NCBI GenBank assembly: GCA_004297445.1
Contig: SCUK01000060.1
Span: 1 to 32,257 of the forward strand
Source: Anaerolineae bacterium
GTDB taxonomy: Bacteria; Chloroflexota; Anaerolineae; Anaerolineales; UBA11579
Reading direction: 5' to 3'
Length of the DNA: 32,257 nucleotides
The notes under the pieces: model-generated
Database searches by the model: none
The model's input: only the letters and a program-made list of their open reading frames with translations
What the model was told of the DNA's origin: nothing
Shown here: piece after piece, positions 1-7,483 of the stretch
Layout of the letters: each line of letters begins with the position of its first letter
How positions within the stretch are numbered: the first letter of the stretch is position 1
Translations under genes and position numbers: made by a program

Positions 1-2
1 AG

Positions 3-479
3 ATTGGCACGCTGTCCAAGGCGTTTGGCGTGGTGGGCGGTGTCTCGGCGGGAAACGCGAAGGTGGTGGAGTGGCTGCGGCAGCGTGGCCGGCCATTCCT
101 GTTCTCTTCAGCGATGACGGCTCCGGATGCTGCCGCCTGTCTGGCGGCGATTGGCTTGCTGGAAGAGTCGACTGAACTCGTAGATAAGCTGTGGGCCAAT
201 ACGGAATTCTTCAAGGGCGAGATGAAGAAGCTGGGCTTTGACACCGGCCGCTCGGTGACGCCGATTACCCCGGTTATGCTGGGCGAGGCAAAGCTGGCGC
301 AGGAGTTCAGCAAGGCGCTGTTTGAAGAAGGCGTTTTTGGAATGGCAATTGGCTTCCCGACGGTGCCCCAGGGCAAGGCGCGCATCCGGGTAATGATCTC
401 AGCAGCGCACTCTACGGATGACCTGGAACAAGGATTGACTGCCTTTGAGGCCGTTGGGAAGAAACTGGGAGTTATCTAA
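3..479 (+). CDS. kbl: Glycine C-acetyltransferase (2-amino-3-ketobutyrate CoA ligase), C-terminal part
   Basis: PLP-dependent alpha-oxoamine synthase that interconverts glycine plus acetyl-CoA and 2-amino-3-oxobutyrate plus CoA, the second step of threonine breakdown via threonine dehydrogenase. The gene enters from the left edge in the frame beginning at base 3; 158 of the roughly 395 residues usual for the family are visible. The first visible residues are IGTLSKAFG, the conserved segment that carries the PLP-binding lysine. Next come the family-typical stretches [29 protein letters not shown] and [13 protein letters not shown]. The reading frame ends with TAA at 477-479. A related family member (KBL-like oxoamine synthase, AKB ligase) is possible, but the C-terminal match to Kbl is strong. 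A GTG at 30 is internal, not the start. Confidence 0.88.
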   Translation: MGTLSKAFGVVGGVSAGNAKVVEWLRQRGRPFLFSSAMTAPDAAACLAAIGLLEESTELVDKLWANTEFFKGEMKKLGFDTGRSVTPITPVMLGEAKLAQEFSKALFEEGVFGMAIGFPTVPQGKARIRVMISAAHSTDDLEQGLTAFEAVGKKLGVI

Positions 480-514
480 CCCGGGAATTGGTGCTGGAAA
501 TCTCTGAAAAATAG

Positions 515-549
515 AAAGAGCCGCAGTACGCTGCAGCTCTTTGTTTCTT
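515..549. terminator. Bidirectional intrinsic terminator between kbl and polX
   Basis: AAAGAGCCGCAG at 515-526 pairs with CTGCAGCTCTTT at 531-542 (12 pairs with one mismatch) around a TACG loop. T-rich sequence follows on the plus strand (543-549) and an A-rich tract precedes it, giving a T-tract on the minus strand. It sits between two convergent genes and can end both transcripts. Confidence 0.75.
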
Positions 550-563
550 GACTTCTCGTGGAT

Positions 564-2294
564 TTAGCCGCGCTTCTTCAACCAGGCCTGGATCTTCTCC
601 GGTTTCCATGTGTTAACGACCTGGCCCTTGGTGAGCCAGGCGCGGCGCGCAGTGGCCACGCCGTAAGAGAGGAAATCAAAGTGTTCCGCGGCATGGGCGT
701 CGGTGTTAATGGTGATGGGGATGCCAAGTTCGGCAGCGAGCCGGGCATGCACATCATCCAGATCCAACCGGCTGGGGTTGCTGTTAATTTCCAGCACGGT
801 GCCGTTAGCCAGCGCGGCGGCGAAGATAGCCTCCATATCCAGATCAGAGCCGAGGCGGTCGGGAAGGAGGCGGTTGGTCGGGTGGGCGATGATATCCACA
901 TGGGGGTTGTTGATGGCATTCAGAATTCGCAGGGTATTCTTTTCGCGCGGCTGGCGCATGCCGACGTGAAGCGAGGCGATGACGATATCCAGCCAGGCAA
1001 GGGTCTCGTCATCGAAATCGAGCGTGCCATCGGCGCGGATTTCCATTTCAATGCCATGCAGCAGGAGGATTCGGTCTCCCAACTTCTTGCGGGCGGCAGT
1101 AATCTCCTTGCGTTGTTCCTTGAGCCGCTCCACTGACAGACCATTGGCAATCCCCAGATTGTGTGAATGGTCAGTGATGGCCAGCGTTTTGCGCCCGCGG
1201 GCGATGGCGGCTTCAGCCATTTCCAGAATACTCAACTTGCCGTCTGACCAGGTGGTGTGGCTGTGGAGGTCTGCGATTATATCTTTTTCGGCGATGAGTT
1301 TGGGAAGATTGCCGGATTGGGCAGCCTTCACTTCGCCGCGGTCTTCGCGTAACTCCGGAGGAATCCAGGGAAGGCCCAGCGTCTTATAGACCTCTTCTTC
1401 TTTTGCACACAGGATCTCCGAGCCGTCTTCTTTAGTCAGTGCATGTTCGGAAAGTGAGTAGCCCTGGTCCAGGGCGATTTCTCGCAGGCGGACGTTGTGG
1501 TCTTTAGAGCCGGTGGCGTATTGAATGGCGGTGCCGAAGCGTGCCGGGGGATGTACCCAGACCTGGGCGCGCATGCCATTGTTGAATTCCACGCTGCTCT
1601 TGGTCTTGCCCTTTCCCAGCACTCGAGCGACCAGCGGCTGGGAAGTGAACGCTTCCATCACTGGTTCGGAATCTTCGGCGGCGACGAGGATATCCAGATC
1701 GCCCACCGTATCGCGGCGACGGCGCAGGCTGCCCGCGGCTTCGACGGCTTTCACGCCTTTGACTTTCTTGAGAAGCGCAATCTGTTGGCCGGCAAATGGC
1801 AACGCGTCGCCAAGGGGGGTGCGACCAGAGCGGCGGGACAGACTTTCGATGCCTACGAGTATCTTTTCTTCGGACTTTTTGCCCATGCCGGGGAGCTCGG
1901 CCAGTTTGCCACCTTCGGCAGCCGCCTTTAGTTGCTCAATGGAGGCGACGCCAAGCTGTTCGTAGAACATCTTAACCTTTTTGGGGCCGAGGTCGGGGAC
2001 CTGAAGCAACCCGGCAAGGGATTCGGGTACTTCCGCCTTGAGCTTTTCGAGGAAGTCAAGCTTCCCGGTATTGAGCAATTCATCAATCTTATCGGCAATA
2101 GCGGGGCCAACGCCGGAGATTTCCTTGAGGCCCTTGATGCCAGCTTCCTGCCAGATGTCTTTCGCGGCGCGCGGGTGGGCAGAAAGCGTCTCTGCGGCCT
2201 TGCGGTAGGCGAGAATCTTGTAAATCACTTCGCCCTTGATTTCGAGCAAATTGGCTATTAGGGTAAAGGTGTCAGCCAGTTCTTTGTTGGTCAT
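564..2294 (-). CDS. polX: PolX-type DNA polymerase/PHP phosphoesterase (DNA polymerase beta family)
   Basis: 576 aa, the usual length for bacterial PolX, a base-excision/gap-filling repair polymerase with a C-terminal PHP 3'-5' exonuclease. Domain order: N-terminal 8-kDa-like helical domain (about 1-90); helix-hairpin-helix segments (SGVGPAIADKI near 60-70, PDLGPKKVK near 100-108, PGMGKKSEEKI near 135-145); palm with GSLRRRRDTVGDLDIL at 188-203, catalytic Asp199 and Asp201; PHP domain from about 335. PHP metal ligands all appear present: DLHSH 342-346, TDH 374-376, HGIEME near 413-418, LHVG at 442-445, AHPTNR from 470, NTDAH 530-534. The third palm Asp, normally in a (V)DLRV strand, is replaced by Gln244 (AQVWVHPP), so polymerase activity is doubtful while the exonuclease looks intact. 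There is no Shine-Dalgarno, but a TATAAT box lies six bases before the ATG, suggesting a leaderless mRNA. Confidence 0.93.
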   Translation of the reverse strand: MTNKELADTFTLIANLLEIKGEVIYKILAYRKAAETLSAHPRAAKDIWQEAGIKGLKEISGVGPAIADKIDELLNTGKLDFLEKLKAEVPESLAGLLQVPDLGPKKVKMFYEQLGVASIEQLKAAAEGGKLAELPGMGKKSEEKILVGIESLSRRSGRTPLGDALPFAGQQIALLKKVKGVKAVEAAGSLRRRRDTVGDLDILVAAEDSEPVMEAFTSQPLVARVLGKGKTKSSVEFNNGMRAQVWVHPPARFGTAIQYATGSKDHNVRLREIALDQGYSLSEHALTKEDGSEILCAKEEEVYKTLGLPWIPPELREDRGEVKAAQSGNLPKLIAEKDIIADLHSHTTWSDGKLSILEMAEAAIARGRKTLAITDHSHNLGIANGLSVERLKEQRKEITAARKKLGDRILLLHGIEMEIRADGTLDFDDETLAWLDIVIASLHVGMRQPREKNTLRILNAINNPHVDIIAHPTNRLLPDRLGSDLDMEAIFAAALANGTVLEINSNPSRLDLDDVHARLAAELGIPITINTDAHAAEHFDFLSYGVATARRAWLTKGQVVNTWKPEKIQAWLKKRG

Positions 2295-2300
2295 AGAGTG

Positions 2301-2306
2301 ATTATA
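2301..2306 (-). promoter_or_regulatory. -10 box for leaderless polX transcript
   Basis: Minus-strand TATAAT ends exactly six bases before the polX ATG, placing the expected transcription start at or within one base of the start codon. No convincing -35 or ribosome binding site is seen. Confidence 0.5.
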
Positions 2307-2322
2307 ACGAATTGGGGATAAG

Positions 2323-2352
2323 AAAAGGAGGGATGCAAAGCGCCCCTCTTTT
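2323..2352 (-). terminator. Intrinsic terminator after tupA
   Basis: Read on the minus strand, AAAAGAGGG (2352-2344) pairs with CCCTCCTTTT (2332-2323) with one bulged base. A T-rich run then continues (TTTTCTTAT). It lies 21 bases past the tupA stop and would close the formate dehydrogenase-tungstate operon. It overlaps the upstream edge of the polX promoter. Confidence 0.6.
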
Positions 2353-2372
2353 CAAGACTCTCATTGGTTTAT

Positions 2373-3215
2373 CTAGCGATTCCGCCACGCTTCCGAATCG
2401 GGAATGAACAACGGTTGACTAAACTGCTCTACGCCGAAACTGGCAATCAGTTCCTGGGTGGGAACGGAGATCAGCCAGTCAATGAACTGGTTTGCCAGCT
2501 CACTGTTGATCGCTTCATTCTTACCCGGGTTGACGGCTATAACTCCGTATGGATTGAAGAGAGTCGGGTCGCCTTCGAAGAGGATCTGGAGGTCTGTGCC
2601 TTCCAGCGTTCGCGCCAGATAGGTGGACCGATCTGACAGTGTGTAGGCCGTTAGTTCGTCAGCCATAGTTAGGACTGCGCCCATGCCCTGACCGGCGGAA
2701 ACATACCAATCACCGGCCGGTTGCAAGCCCGCGGCGGCCCACACTTCCAACTCTTTCACATGGGTTCCGGAGTCGTCACCGCGGGAGATAAACGGCGATG
2801 CCGATGACGAGATAAGGGCGAATGCCTCTGTGGCGGTGGCGACATCGGCAACCCCGGCTGGGTCATTGGCGGGCCCCAGAATCACGAAGTCGTTATACAT
2901 TACGTCTTCGCGTCGGAGGCCATGCCCACCGGCCATGAAAGCGTCTTCAAGGTCACGGGCGTGCACCAGCAGGACGTCCGCATTGCCATCCTCACCGAGT
3001 TGCAGCGCCTGGCCCGTGCCGACAGCGATAACCTCAACGATAGCATTGTATTGGGTTTCAAACTGAGGCAGCAGGTAGGCGAGCAGACCGGAGTTTTCAG
3101 TACTGGTGGTGGTGGCGAGGATGAGTCGCGCTGTTTCTGTGGGCGCGGCGGGGCCGCATGCAGCGAGTAAAAGCGCAACCAAGAACAGTGACACCAACAG
3201 CCCGTTTGTTTTCAT
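2373..3215 (-). CDS. tupA: Tungstate ABC transporter substrate-binding lipoprotein
   Basis: Periplasmic-type tungstate-binding protein that delivers the oxyanion to TupBC. The 280-aa protein starts with a lipoprotein signal (hydrophobic h-region, lipobox LAAC, lipidated Cys20). The mature part carries TupA hallmarks: ATTTSTENSGLL, VIAVGTGQAL, DVLLVHARDLE, VMYNDFVILGP and SRGDDSGTH, the last contributing anion contacts in the family. The ATG at 3215 is chosen over an in-frame GTG at 3230 because GGAG sits five bases before it, and the signal peptide is then of normal length. It follows tupC with a 36-base gap and is the last gene of the operon. Molybdate specificity cannot be excluded from sequence, but the motif set is that of TupA rather than ModA. 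Confidence 0.9.
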   Translation of the reverse strand: MKTNGLLVSLFLVALLLAACGPAAPTETARLILATTTSTENSGLLAYLLPQFETQYNAIVEVIAVGTGQALQLGEDGNADVLLVHARDLEDAFMAGGHGLRREDVMYNDFVILGPANDPAGVADVATATEAFALISSSASPFISRGDDSGTHVKELEVWAAAGLQPAGDWYVSAGQGMGAVLTMADELTAYTLSDRSTYLARTLEGTDLQILFEGDPTLFNPYGVIAVNPGKNEAINSELANQFIDWLISVPTQELIASFGVEQFSQPLFIPDSEAWRNR

Positions 3216-3251
3216 TTTTTCTCCACTCACAAATTCCGGGAGTCTTCCCGG

Positions 3252-3980
3252 TCAATAGATCATTTCGCCAGCGATAAAAGCGCGGGTGCGCGCGTCGCGC
3301 GGGCTCTCAAAAAATTCGTCGCGGCCGGTCAGCTCAACGAGGCTCCCATTGAGCATCAGCCCGACCCGGTCCGCGAGACGGCGGGCCTGAAAGGTGTTGT
3401 GCGTGACGAGGACGACGGTGGCATTGGTTTCTGCGCGGTGTCGCTGGATAATGTCTTCAATGAGGTTGATGTTGTACGGGTCAAGATTGGCTGTCGGTTC
3501 ATCCAACAGCAGGACTTCCGGCTGGAGACAGAGGGCGCGAGCCAGGGCGACGCGCTGGGCTTCACCGCCGGACAGGGTGCGCGCCGGGTGAGGAGCCAGA
3601 TCGTTGAGTCCTACGCGACCCAAGATATCGGTAATTGCTTCCCTAATTGCATGATGCCGACGCAACCGCAACCCGTAGGCGATATTGTCGAAGACGCTGC
3701 GCTTGAGGAGGGCGGGGCGTTGGAAGACGGTGGTGATGGTGCGTCGAACATCCAATGGTGGTTGTTTGCCGGAGTTGTACGTCGAATCCTTGAAAGAAAT
3801 GTCGCCCCGACTGGGTAGTTCAAGGAAATTCAGCAAGCGCAGCAATGTACTCTTGCCAGCCCCGCTAGGGCCGACGAGAGCGAGCAGTTCGCCGGACTGG
3901 ATTTCCAGCGCGGGCAAATCCAGCACGCGGCGGCCGTTGTACTCTTTCGTTAAACCCGTTATCCGGTAGAGGGGGGTCAT
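3252..3980 (-). CDS. tupC: Tungstate ABC transporter ATP-binding protein
   Basis: ATPase subunit that powers tungstate uptake, 242 aa, a single ABC domain without an extra C-terminal regulatory (TOBE) domain. Visible motifs: Walker A GPSGAGKST at 37-45, Q-loop VFQRP near 85-89, signature LSGGE at 136-140, Walker B LLLDEP at 157-162 and switch His194 (VTHN). The ATG overlaps the tupB stop by four bases (ATGA), so translation is coupled. It is assigned to the Tup system by its position between tupB and tupA. Confidence 0.9.
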   Translation of the reverse strand: MTPLYRITGLTKEYNGRRVLDLPALEIQSGELLALVGPSGAGKSTLLRLLNFLELPSRGDISFKDSTYNSGKQPPLDVRRTITTVFQRPALLKRSVFDNIAYGLRLRRHHAIREAITDILGRVGLNDLAPHPARTLSGGEAQRVALARALCLQPEVLLLDEPTANLDPYNINLIEDIIQRHRAETNATVVLVTHNTFQARRLADRVGLMLNGSLVELTGRDEFFESPRDARTRAFIAGEMIY

Positions 3981-4639
3981 TCGTCGAGTGACTTTCCCTG
4001 GAGAGCGAGCATGGCGAGATTGGCAAGAAACGACAGACCGAGGAGTACGCCGCCAAGTGCGAGAGCAAGGTCAAAATTCCCCTTGCTGGTTTCTAGGACG
4101 ATGGCGGTTGTAAGGAGTCGGGTGTGCCCGGCGATGTTCCCGCCCACCATCATGACCGCACCGACCTCGGAGATGATGCTGCCGAACCCGGCGATGACGG
4201 CGACCAGGACACCCATGCGAGCCTCATTAAGGACGGCCCAGGCAGCCTGACTTTCCGAAGCGCCCAGCGCCCGTACTTGAAGGCGCAGACTGGGGTCGAC
4301 ACCCAAGACGGCGGCGGCGGTGAACCCCGCTACTAATGGCAGTGAAATGATGGTTTGGGCCAGCACCATGGCAGAAGGGGTGAATAGTTTTGGAAGAACA
4401 TCGGCGGGCATGAAACTCAGCCAGCCATTGCGGGAAAGGAGCAGGTAGACGAACAATCCGATGACAACCGGCGGAAATCCCATGCCGGTGTAGAGCAGCG
4501 CCATTAACAGGCGGCGCCCAATGAACCGCTTAAGGCCGGCGATGGCGCCCAGCGGAATGCCAATCAGGCTACTGATGAGGAGTGCAAGACCGGTGACGCG
4601 GAGCGAGAGCGCGATGATTTCAGCAAGTTCGCCCGACAT
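3977..4639 (-). CDS. tupB: Tungstate ABC transporter permease
   Basis: Inner-membrane permease of 220 aa with about five hydrophobic segments (roughly 10-32, 50-68, 90-112, 145-165, 192-212). A cytoplasmic EAA-type loop around 118-145 (QVRALGASESQAAWAVLNEA) docks the ATPase. Length and motif match TupB/ModB-like permeases. It starts 27 bases after the fdhA stop. No Shine-Dalgarno precedes the ATG; instead a TATACT box ends six bases upstream, so besides read-through from the formate dehydrogenase genes it may have its own leaderless transcript. Confidence 0.88.
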   Translation of the reverse strand: MSGELAEIIALSLRVTGLALLISSLIGIPLGAIAGLKRFIGRRLLMALLYTGMGFPPVVIGLFVYLLLSRNGWLSFMPADVLPKLFTPSAMVLAQTIISLPLVAGFTAAAVLGVDPSLRLQVRALGASESQAAWAVLNEARMGVLVAVIAGFGSIISEVGAVMMVGGNIAGHTRLLTTAIVLETSKGNFDLALALGGVLLGLSFLANLAMLALQGKSLDE

Positions 4640-4645
4640 GCGCCA

Positions 4646-4651
4646 AGTATA
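4646..4651 (-). promoter_or_regulatory. Possible internal -10 box giving a leaderless tupB transcript
   Basis: Minus-strand TATACT lies six bases before the tupB ATG, the same spacing as TATAAT before polX. It falls in the 27-base gap after fdhA. It would let tungstate uptake be expressed without the dehydrogenase genes. Confidence 0.4.
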
Positions 4652-4666
4652 TCAAGCTGGTGTGGT

Positions 4667-6766
4667 TCAGGCCGGTTCAAGTTGGACGGCGCACATCTTA
4701 TAGTCCGGAATCTTGGCCTTCGGGTCGCGCTGGTCGTGGGTGAGTTCGTTGGCGGCGGCTTCGGCAAAGTGGAAGGGGATGAAAACCATGCCGGCCGGAC
4801 TGCGTTCGGTGATGAGCGTGCGGACCTTGATTTCGCCGCGGCGCGAGCGAACCTTCACCCAATCCCCTGGATTCAGGCCGATGGCAACCGCGTCCTGCGG
4901 GTGGATTTCCACGGTGGGTTCGGGGTAGATATCGTCCAGTTTGCTGCGGCGGGTCATGGTCCCGCCGTGCCAATGGAACAAAACTCGGCCGGTTGAAAGA
5001 ATGTAAGGATATTCCAGGTCTGGGACTTCTGCACCGGGTGTAACCACCAGCGGCGTGAAAATCCCTTTGCCGCGCGGAAACGTGTCTTCAAACAAATAGG
5101 GCGAACCGGGATGGTCCGGGGAAGGGCACGGCCAATGGACGCCGTTTTCGCGTTCCAGTCTTGGGTGGTCGATGCCCTGGAAGGCAGGCGTGAGGGCGGC
5201 CATTTCCTGCCAGATCGCGGCAGGGTCGGCGTAATCGAAACCTGCGCTGGTCGTCCGACCCAATTTGCCTTCCACGCGCTTTGCCAGGTCGCAAAGGATG
5301 GACCAGTCATCGCGGGCTTCGCCCACCGCAGGGACGGCGGGGTGAATGAGTTGAACCCGGCGATCCGAATTGGTAAAGGTGCCCGATTTTTCCGCGAAAG
5401 ACGTGGCGGGAAGAATGATGTCAGCGAATTCAGAGGATTCGTTGATGAAGATGTCCTGGGCGAGGACAAATTCCATGTTTTCCATTACATGGCGGGAGTG
5501 TTTCAGGTCCGGTTCGCTCATCAATGGATTCTCGCCCATGATGTAATAGCAGTGGATTACCTGACGCGCGGCCGCATCCACCATTTCCATTACCGTCAAT
5601 CCGGGTTGCGGGTTCAGGCGTACACCCCAGTAGTTTTCAAATCGGGTGCGTACCTCGTCGTCATTGACGGGCTGATAGGCCGTGAAGACATGCGGCAGGC
5701 CACCTGAGTCGGACGCGCCCTGGACGTTGTTTTGCCCGCGCAAAGGGTTGAGACCGGTGCCGGGACGGCCGAGGTGACCGCAGAGCAGGGCGAGGTTGGC
5801 GAGCGAAAGGGCATTGTCTGTGCCATGAACGGATTGGCTGATGCCCATGCCCCAGTATATGGCCGCGGCCTTGGCGTTAGCGTACAGCCGGGCGGCTTTG
5901 CGGATATCGTCCGCAGGAACGCCGCTAACGGTTTCGGCCCATTCAGGCGTGCAGTCCAGGATACTTTGGGCGTATTCCTTGAATCCCTCGGTGCGGGCGT
6001 CGATGAACTCCTGATTGTAGAGTTCCTCGGCGACAATCACTTGAGCCATGGCTTGAAAGATGGCCACGTCCGTGCCAATTGCCTGACGTAGCCAGACCTC
6101 CGCGAATTGTGTCATCTCAATCTTGCGCGGGTCAACGACGATGAGTTTGGCGTTGTTGTGAACCACGGCTTCGCGCAGGAACGTTGAAATGACCGGGTGG
6201 GTTTCGCTGGTGTTTGAACCGGTTACGATGAACACTTCCAGGTCTTTCATTTCGGCAATGCTGTTGGACATGGCAGACGAGCCAATGGCAATTGTCAGGG
6301 CGGTCACAGAAGCGGCGTGGCAAAGACGGGCGCAGTGGTCTATGTTGTTGGTGCCGAGCACGCCGCGTACAAATTTTTGGAAGACATAATTGTCCTCATT
6401 CGTGACCTTGGCGGAGGCGAATGTGCCGAAGGCTTCCGGCCCGTGTTGACGGTGAATGTTGGCGATGCGCTCAGCGGCGAGGTCGAGTGCTTCTTCCCAG
6501 GTGGCCTCGCGGAACCCTTCTACTCCTACGGGCTGGCGGGGCGTTCTGCCAAAATCTTTGCGGATGAGCGGTTTGGATAGGCGCGCGGGGTGGTGAACAA
6601 AATCCACGCCGAAGCGACCCTTGACGCACAGACGACCAAAATTGGGCGCTACGTCAAAGGGTGCATCTACCTTGAAGATGCGGTCTTCGCGGACATGGAG
6701 ATTGACCTGACAACCTACGCCGCAATAGGGACAGGTGCTGCGGACGATACGATCGGCTTCAATCAT
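4667..6766 (-). CDS. fdhA: Formate dehydrogenase catalytic (molybdopterin) subunit, Cys-type
   Basis: Oxidises formate to CO2 at a bis-molybdopterin guanine dinucleotide Mo or W centre. The 699-aa protein begins with one [4Fe-4S] site (Cys12, 15, 19 in CPYCGVGC and Cys47 in GRLCVKG). The catalytic loop NIDHCARLCHAASV follows, with Cys149-His150 at the metal-ligand position where other enzymes have selenocysteine. The C-terminal part is the MopB/DMSOR cofactor-binding domain (ILSTGRVLFHWH; DWVKVRSRRGEIKV). It lacks the long Fe-S N-terminal extension of NAD-linked FdsA; that part is encoded as the separate upstream gene. The ATG at 6766 is chosen over an upstream start at 6913 because AAGGAG precedes it, it begins just before CPYC, and it overlaps the upstream stop by eight bases. 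It may accept W given the downstream tup genes. Confidence 0.9.
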   Translation of the reverse strand: MIEADRIVRSTCPYCGVGCQVNLHVREDRIFKVDAPFDVAPNFGRLCVKGRFGVDFVHHPARLSKPLIRKDFGRTPRQPVGVEGFREATWEEALDLAAERIANIHRQHGPEAFGTFASAKVTNEDNYVFQKFVRGVLGTNNIDHCARLCHAASVTALTIAIGSSAMSNSIAEMKDLEVFIVTGSNTSETHPVISTFLREAVVHNNAKLIVVDPRKIEMTQFAEVWLRQAIGTDVAIFQAMAQVIVAEELYNQEFIDARTEGFKEYAQSILDCTPEWAETVSGVPADDIRKAARLYANAKAAAIYWGMGISQSVHGTDNALSLANLALLCGHLGRPGTGLNPLRGQNNVQGASDSGGLPHVFTAYQPVNDDEVRTRFENYWGVRLNPQPGLTVMEMVDAAARQVIHCYYIMGENPLMSEPDLKHSRHVMENMEFVLAQDIFINESSEFADIILPATSFAEKSGTFTNSDRRVQLIHPAVPAVGEARDDWSILCDLAKRVEGKLGRTTSAGFDYADPAAIWQEMAALTPAFQGIDHPRLERENGVHWPCPSPDHPGSPYLFEDTFPRGKGIFTPLVVTPGAEVPDLEYPYILSTGRVLFHWHGGTMTRRSKLDDIYPEPTVEIHPQDAVAIGLNPGDWVKVRSRRGEIKVRTLITERSPAGMVFIPFHFAEAAANELTHDQRDPKAKIPDYKMCAVQLEPA

Positions 6767-7466
6767 CGCTGAACTCCTTTTTCTCGGCGCGGCGTTGCTT
6801 GCGCTTCTCGCGCCGGATCGCATCGTAATCGAGGCCCCGAGACATAAATATCTCGGTCTTACTGACCAGAGCGTTGGTGGGGCAGACTGCAACGCAGTTA
6901 CCGCAGAAAACACAGGTGGTTTCCGTCATTGGCGCATCAAAGAAGGTCGCGATATGGCTTTCGTAGCCGCGGCCGCCAGTGGAGAGGGCGTATGTGAATT
7001 GCAGGTCATCGCCGCAAGCTTGAACACAGCGCCAGCACATCAAGCATTTGTCGTAATCGCGAACGTAGAACGGATTGTCGTCGAGCAGGGGTTGCGAACG
7101 GCGATGGGCGCCGGGGAAACGTTTGCGGTCCGCTTTGTATTCATCCATCTGTTGCTGGATCGCCGGCGCTTCGGACAGGTCCATGCTGGCATTGAGCATT
7201 TCGAGAATGGTACGGCGGGCGCGGGTGACGCGCTCGCTGGCGGTGTGAACCACCATTCCCTCGGCGGCGGAAGTTATACAGGCCGGAGCGAGTACGCGCC
7301 AACCTTCAACTTCTACGACGCACTGGCGGCAAAGCCCGTTGGGGGTGGTGGCCTCGTGATAACAGATGACGGGGGTATCCACGCCAGCCTGTTGAGCGGC
7401 CAGCATTAGACTTGCGCCGTCTTCGATGCTGACAGGCTTTCCGTCAATGGTCAGTTGGATGGGCAT
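6759..7466 (-). CDS. Fe-S electron-transfer subunit of formate dehydrogenase (HoxU/NuoG N-terminal-like)
   Basis: A 235-aa protein that should wire electrons between the formate site and the flavin subunit. An N-terminal [2Fe-2S] ferredoxin fold has Cys35, 46, 49 and 63. A pair of [4Fe-4S] clusters has CLMCWRCVQAC (Cys141, 144, 147, 151) and CVFCGNCVAVC (Cys185, 188, 191, 195). The region between, where NuoG, HoxU and FdsA carry the His-Cys [4Fe-4S] cluster, reads LNASMDLSEAP and has no Cys; this cluster is evidently missing. The tail is strongly charged (RREKRKQRRAEKK). The start at 7466 has GGAG five bases upstream and leaves a 17-base gap after the NuoEF-like gene; a longer frame back to 7556 would run into that gene. 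Confidence 0.88.
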   Translation of the reverse strand: MPIQLTIDGKPVSIEDGASLMLAAQQAGVDTPVICYHEATTPNGLCRQCVVEVEGWRVLAPACITSAAEGMVVHTASERVTRARRTILEMLNASMDLSEAPAIQQQMDEYKADRKRFPGAHRRSQPLLDDNPFYVRDYDKCLMCWRCVQACGDDLQFTYALSTGGRGYESHIATFFDAPMTETTCVFCGNCVAVCPTNALVSKTEIFMSRGLDYDAIRREKRKQRRAEKKEFSDD

Positions 7467-7483
7467 AAGTTCTCCACTTGTCT

